This document shows positions 60,086 through 64,000 of a stretch of DNA of 64,000 nucleotides, one piece after another. The stretch comes from Portunus trituberculatus (Eukaryota > Arthropoda > Malacostraca > Decapoda > Portunidae): the NCBI RefSeq assembly GCF_017591435.1, contig NC_059303.1, forward strand, positions 2,392,360 through 2,456,359, in the 5' to 3' direction. The notes under the pieces were generated by a model. The model was not told the DNA's origin. It did not search any database and worked only from the letters and a program-made list of their open reading frames with translations. Both the position numbers and the translations under genes were made by a program. Positions within the stretch are counted from its first letter, which is position 1, and each line of letters starts with the position of its first letter.

Positions 60086-60376
60086 GCATATTGTAGTTGA
60101 GATTTGAAAAATTAATTTTAAGAAAGTTATAGGATTTATGACTTGAAATTTTTAGAATATTATCAGCCAACAGTTGTCTTTGATGTGTAAGAATATGAAT
60201 ATGAAAGAGTAATGATGTCATGACTTCATGACATTGTGCACAGAATTGCATTCAAAATGTCATACAGCTCTTATTTCAATTGTTTTTGAAATGTGGTTTG
60301 GTATGGACGTACTGTTGACCCTCATTAACTCGGACTGATAGGGGAAAAGTTGGCCCGACAAATGGGAATGTCCGAT
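60086..60376. other. Junction region with a solo Tigger-like end
   Basis: AT-rich sequence, then TGTTGACCCTCATTAACTCG at 60,313, which resembles one terminus of a Tigger-like element. It abuts the 3' edge of the LTR element. No partner terminus was found. Confidence 0.35.
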
Positions 60377-61288
60377 TTACACAAATTTCATTCCTGTCCT
60401 GACTCCATAGTACTGGCAAAGGCAGGTCAGCTCCTGTGCACGGTGCGGGTGCCAATCGCCTGCGGTCACCTTGGCAATGAACAGCTGGTACTCTGGATCA
60501 TCTGTGGTCCCCTGCACTACCGCTGCGTTGTCGAGCACAATGACGTCACCACAGTCAAGTGCGGCCACTGCTGCTGCTGCCATAGCTGCCTCCATGTCAC
60601 TTGCATCCTCCTCATCCCTAGTCTCTGGGGGCTCACAGAGTGCAGGGTAGCATGATAAGAAGTCAGCTGTACAGTTGCACTTCCCAGGGAGATACTTAAT
60701 TTGGAATCTGTATGGTAGGATTTTTTCCTTCAGTGAGAACAGCCTTAGGTTCACGATGTCCTTCAGCGCCCTCTCCCCCAGCAGCTTAACTAACGGACGG
60801 TGGTCTGTGATGATCAGGAGATTGGGGCACCCAAGTAGGAACAGGCGCGCTTTGCAGAGGCACCAAGCGACTGTGAGTGCCTCCCTCTCTACTGGTGCGT
60901 ACCCTGCCTCAGCAGGTGTGAGGTGACGGCTGCCACACAGCGCGAGGCGCCACCCACTCTTGCAGCAGAATGGGCGTTCTCTCATTGGGCAGTGGCAATG
61001 TTGCTGCAATATCACGAACCCAATGCTCACTTTGCTCCAGTCAGTCAGCACTGCCGTGGGCCTGTCCTTGTCATAATACGTTAATCCCTCCTTAGCAAGG
61101 CTGCAGATCACATTCTTTGCTTGTTGGAACTTCTCTTGCAGGGTACCATCCCAGTACACCTTGCCCTGGGGTTTCCGAAGTAACTTGCGGAATGGCTCCA
61201 TGACTGGTGTGGTGGCCAGGAAGGGTGCCAGCTGGTTGACGAACCCATGCCAGGAGCAGATGTCGGTCAGTGATGGTTCAGCGGGCAT
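60377..61288 (-). pseudogene. pol RNase H region of the LTR retrotransposon
   Basis: A 303-codon open frame with YYDKDRPTAVLTDWSK, HLTPAEAGYAPVEREALTV, LLIITDHRPLVKLLGE and FQIKYLPGKCNCTADFLS, the RT connection and RNase H arrangement of Ty3/gypsy pol. It ends before any integrase motif. Confidence 0.8.
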
Positions 61289-61448
61289 GTTGAAGTTTCT
61301 GATTGCAGACAGTCGTTCCTCTGTGGGCTTTTAGACGTCCCACCCAACGTGGAAACCAACGAAATCCACCTCTCCTCCCAAACCTGAACTTCTCTGGCTT
61401 GAGGGTAACTTCTTTTGTGCTGTATGTCTCAAGGAAGTCATATGCATG

Positions 61449-62431
61449 CTAGAATGCCTCTTCTACGCAGGGGTCAAACAGCAGCGTGTCATCAACACAC
61501 TTAAACTTCCTTGGAATCCCTGCAATGGCCTCATCGAACCGTCTGGTGTATGCATCGGGGGCAGCACAGTGGCCCATTGGAGTCCTGCAGTACCTGTATC
61601 GGCCCCATGGTGTGATGAAGGTAGTGAGTTTTTTGCTTGCTTCATGTAGCTGGACCTGGTGGAACCCCCCGTGTGTATCTGCAATAGTTTTATAGGTGTG
61701 ACGTGGGATCCCAGACACCATGTCAAATGGTGTCGGGGTGTGGTGGGTTTCTCTCTTGCAGGCTGCGTTCAGCTTCTGGGAATCGATGGTGCGCCTGGGC
61801 TGCCCTGACTTCTTGGCCACCACTACCATCCTCGCGCACCACTCTGTAGCCTCTCCCACTGGCACTGATTCCTAGATCCCCATCCTGACGTCATCATCCA
61901 GCTGTTTCTTCACCTCTGCTTCCCAGTGTTTAGGGACAGAGGCCAGTGTGTGACATGCATAGGGCTTGGCGTCTGGTAGCAGGTGTATAGTGTGTGGCTT
62001 GCCAGCCATCACCGGAAGGGGACTCTGTTTGTATCGAATGCGGATCCTGAGAAGTGACAGAGAAGCCATTCTTCCAACCGGGGCACGTTTTCCTCTAGGG
62101 CAGGAAGCGGCAGAACAGATGGGCGTGGTGGTGTGGTGACAGCTGATTGTGTGTCACTGGTGACGGCAGCAGCTCCAGCCACGACAGTGTGGTGCGGGAA
62201 GCGTTCGTGGACCAGTTCCAGCTCCCTGCAAGCCCGCAACAACATACAGCACTGTGTTGCTGTATTTACAATAAAAACCTCCTGTGTTGTGGACCTGTCA
62301 CCATACTGCAGATGGCAGGAGATGGAGCCCAGGGGTTGCAGGCTGATGTTCGCCACCGCAAACTTCCTCGGTGTGTCAGGGACGCCGTCTTGATATCCAG
62401 TGCAGCCAGCAGCTCCAGACCAGCCACACAC
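61449..62431 (-). pseudogene. pol N-terminal part: protease-like and reverse transcriptase fragments
   Basis: The segment upstream of 62,431 carries the DTGAQ protease-like box (in a shifted frame, near 62,440). RT then appears as VVVAKKSGQPRRTIDSQKLN and RYCRTPMG, with the catalytic CVDDTLL near 61,490. A TAG at about 61,873 interrupts the frame just before RT. Confidence 0.7.
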
Positions 62432-62638
62432 TCCTGTGCTCCCGTGTCCGGTACTGCCTGGATTCTAGCCGACTTTCTTCCCCCCTGGGCGTGGCTGACA
62501 GTCACCCAGATGCGTGATTGACACATGGCCGCACCTGCGGCAGCAATAACGATACCAGACGCCTCCAAATCCTCAGTAGCTGCTGCTCCTCCTGCGGTTT
62601 TCCCCTTGCTCCTGCACATTCTCTGCACGTGTCTGACC

Positions 62639-63420
62639 CTACCACAGCTGTGGCAGGCCAGGGCCTCTGCGGGACACAGTCCTTTCCCTAGCTTGTGTGT
62701 CAGGCCACAGTTGCCACAGCGCTTCATCTGGTGTGGTGGGCGGCCTTGCCTGGGGCTGCCGGGCGGGCCAGTGGTGGGCTCCAGCAGTGAGAAGGGGCTC
62801 ATCTGCTTGCTCGTCTGGCAGCGACATCACCCCTGCTGCCCCAGCCACACTTTCCCGCCCAAAGCTCCCGCCCTCGGCGACGTGGCGAGCATCTTTTTGG
62901 GCGGCCTCGAAGGCAATGCAGAAATTACGTAACGAATCCACATCACTGAAGGACTCAAACTCACGAAACACCTCCTCTTTTAGCACTACACTATGTAAAC
63001 CACACACTAGCTTATGAAGGAGCATGTATTCCGACAGGCTACACTGAGGACACTGGAACTCAAAGTCAGCTGCAAGCTGAGTTGACCGCGTAAAGTACTC
63101 ACAAATGGATTCACTGGGCCCGTGCACTGCCGAGAAGAACTTGCACTAATCTGCCTGGTTGGTCGCTTGCAAGGCCATGCGACCTACCGCATCCAGGATT
63201 TCCGGAATGGGGAGGACCTCCCACTGCTGCGTGGAGTACCTGGCGTCTAGAGAGCGTTGCAGTGAACAGAGGAGGCGGATAAGCAACACTGCTCCAGCCG
63301 GTGCGAATCCATTAAGGGCCAGCCAATACTCCACCGAGCACCTCCAAGATCGGAAGGCTGCAGTGGATTTCTCAGGGGCTGACGACCGAGGGGCTGAAGA
63401 GTGGTGGATGGGCCTCACCG
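62639..63420 (-). pseudogene. gag-like region of the LTR retrotransposon
   Basis: Continuous apart from one in-frame TAG at about 63,147. Helical, with EYWLALNGF and CEYFTRSTQLA, as in retrotransposon gag proteins, followed in another frame by two CCHC-like knuckles (62,740-62,640). Assembles RNA particles in intact elements. Confidence 0.65.
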
Positions 63421-63723
63421 CTACTTGGCGTTGCAGGGGCTGTGATGACTTCGGTCTGCGCCAGGAGCAGCTGATGTGCTTGTCCCAGGGCCGTGGGTGC
63501 CTGGGATCACCGACTGCTGGACCTTGGGGTATGAGTTGGCAGACGAGGATGACGTCCAGCCATGGCAAATGCATAGATCCGTAGGCTATCACTGCACCAT
63601 ATAGGAGGGGGGGAGTGAGACACAGGATGTGCTTCCTGTCTTTATTGATGCTTGGCGCCAACTGGGTCTTACAGGGTGATGGGTGATGCCTTGCTGCCGA
63701 TATAGCCCAGCATATCCTACACA

Positions 63724-64000
63724 GGTCCTTTTCCCTTTTTACTTTTTCTAGTACTATTCCATCTCCCATCTTATAGATTCCCACTGGTCGTCTTTCACTT
63801 TTTCCCATTTCCATGACATGGCTTTTATCCACATTGAATTCCATCTCCCATTTTTAACTCCATTTCCGCAGTATTTTACAATCCTCTTTTTGTTTTATGA
63901 CCCTGCACAGTTTCGCATCGTCCGCAAACAGATTTGTGTAGCTGTTCACTCCCTCTGGCATGTTGTTTATATATATGAGAAAAAGTATTGGCGCCAATAC
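63724..64000 (-). mobile_element. CR1/L2-like LINE E fragment, cut by the LTR element and window edge
   Basis: The minus strand gives NSYTNLFADDAKL and, after a stop, MEFNVDKSHVMEMGKSERR and KREKDL, the RT segment also present in LINE D at about 59.1 kb. It is therefore a separate LINE copy. The LTR element begins at once after KREKDL. Confidence 0.75.

Larger units (their letters stand above)
60377..63723 (-). mobile_element. Ty3/gypsy-like LTR retrotransposon, decayed, inserted into a LINE
   Basis: Minus strand, 5' to 3': probable LTR start TGTAGGATATGCTGG at about 63,723 with CAATAAAG near 63,645; a gag-like region (63,400-62,640) with one TAG; a CCHC knuckle (CGNCG..HKLG..C and CHSCG..H..C); a protease-like DTGAQ; RT with a VDD box (CVDDTLLFD); and RNase H-like region (VLTDWSKVSIGF, ITDHRPLVKLL). 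Several stops and frameshifts separate these parts. No integrase and no 3' LTR remain before 60,377. It is GC-richer than its surroundings. Not functional as seen. Confidence 0.82.

Overview
The window is nuclear DNA of an animal, most likely a decapod crustacean. The basis is GT-AG introns, very dense (TA)n, (AC)n and (CT)n microsatellites, tRNA-derived SINEs, and a jockey/pol-type LINE of a kind I associate with decapod genomes. The species cannot be named from the sequence. Two host genes share a head-to-head promoter region near 34 kb. Almost everything else is transposable elements and simple repeats, many of them nested.

Host gene 1 (minus strand, 33,959 down to 1,350) can be assembled completely: nine coding exons whose phases all agree give a predicted 3,506-residue protein. 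Its alpha-helical N-terminal part resembles the N-terminal domain of the vertebrate RLF/ZNF292/ZNF654 family. The zinc fingers of RLF and ZNF292 are absent. In their place is a huge Ser/Thr/Pro/Gln-rich tail, 2,443 codons of it in one 7.3-kb exon, with an AT-hook and several SUMO-consensus sites. One intron (13,480-28,709) is about 15 kb and holds nested transposons. Host gene 2 (plus strand, about 38.8 kb onward) is a mitochondrial-type peptide deformylase. Four coding exons are visible. The exon with the metal-binding HExxH motif is not in the window. The exon with the catalytic cysteine lies in a recent 378-bp tandem duplication, and one copy is truncated.

Mobile elements: 11.3-19.2 kb holds three pogo/Tigger-like elements; the third (14,648-19,213) contains a piggyBac-type TTAA element (15,277-18,845), which contains a SINE and a 5'-truncated LINE inside (AC)n. 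At 19.4-20.8 kb is a transposon with a perfect 30-bp terminal inverted repeat. At 24.1-26.3 kb is a jockey-like LINE with an internal 0.4-kb tandem duplication. At 27.2-28.5 kb is an inverted-repeat structure. At 35.2-38.5 kb is a large long-TIR element split by a LINE fragment. At 40-46.9 kb are a LINE tail, three further Tigger-like elements, a SINE and a hAT transposase fossil. At 47.1-52.2 kb is a second TTAA element holding a near-complete LINE in its (AC)n tract. At 53.7-60.1 kb are a SINE and two LINEs arranged head to tail around a (TG)n tract. At 60.3-63.7 kb is a decayed Ty3/gypsy-like LTR retrotransposon inserted in another LINE.

The most interesting pattern is that four LINEs of one CR1/L2-like group, from different subfamilies, all end in GGTAAATAC joined to (AC)n. 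Two of them occupy the same (AC)n site of two separate piggyBac-type elements. This suggests a retrotransposon lineage that targets dinucleotide microsatellites. No RNA genes other than tRNA-like SINE heads, and no CRISPR arrays, were seen.
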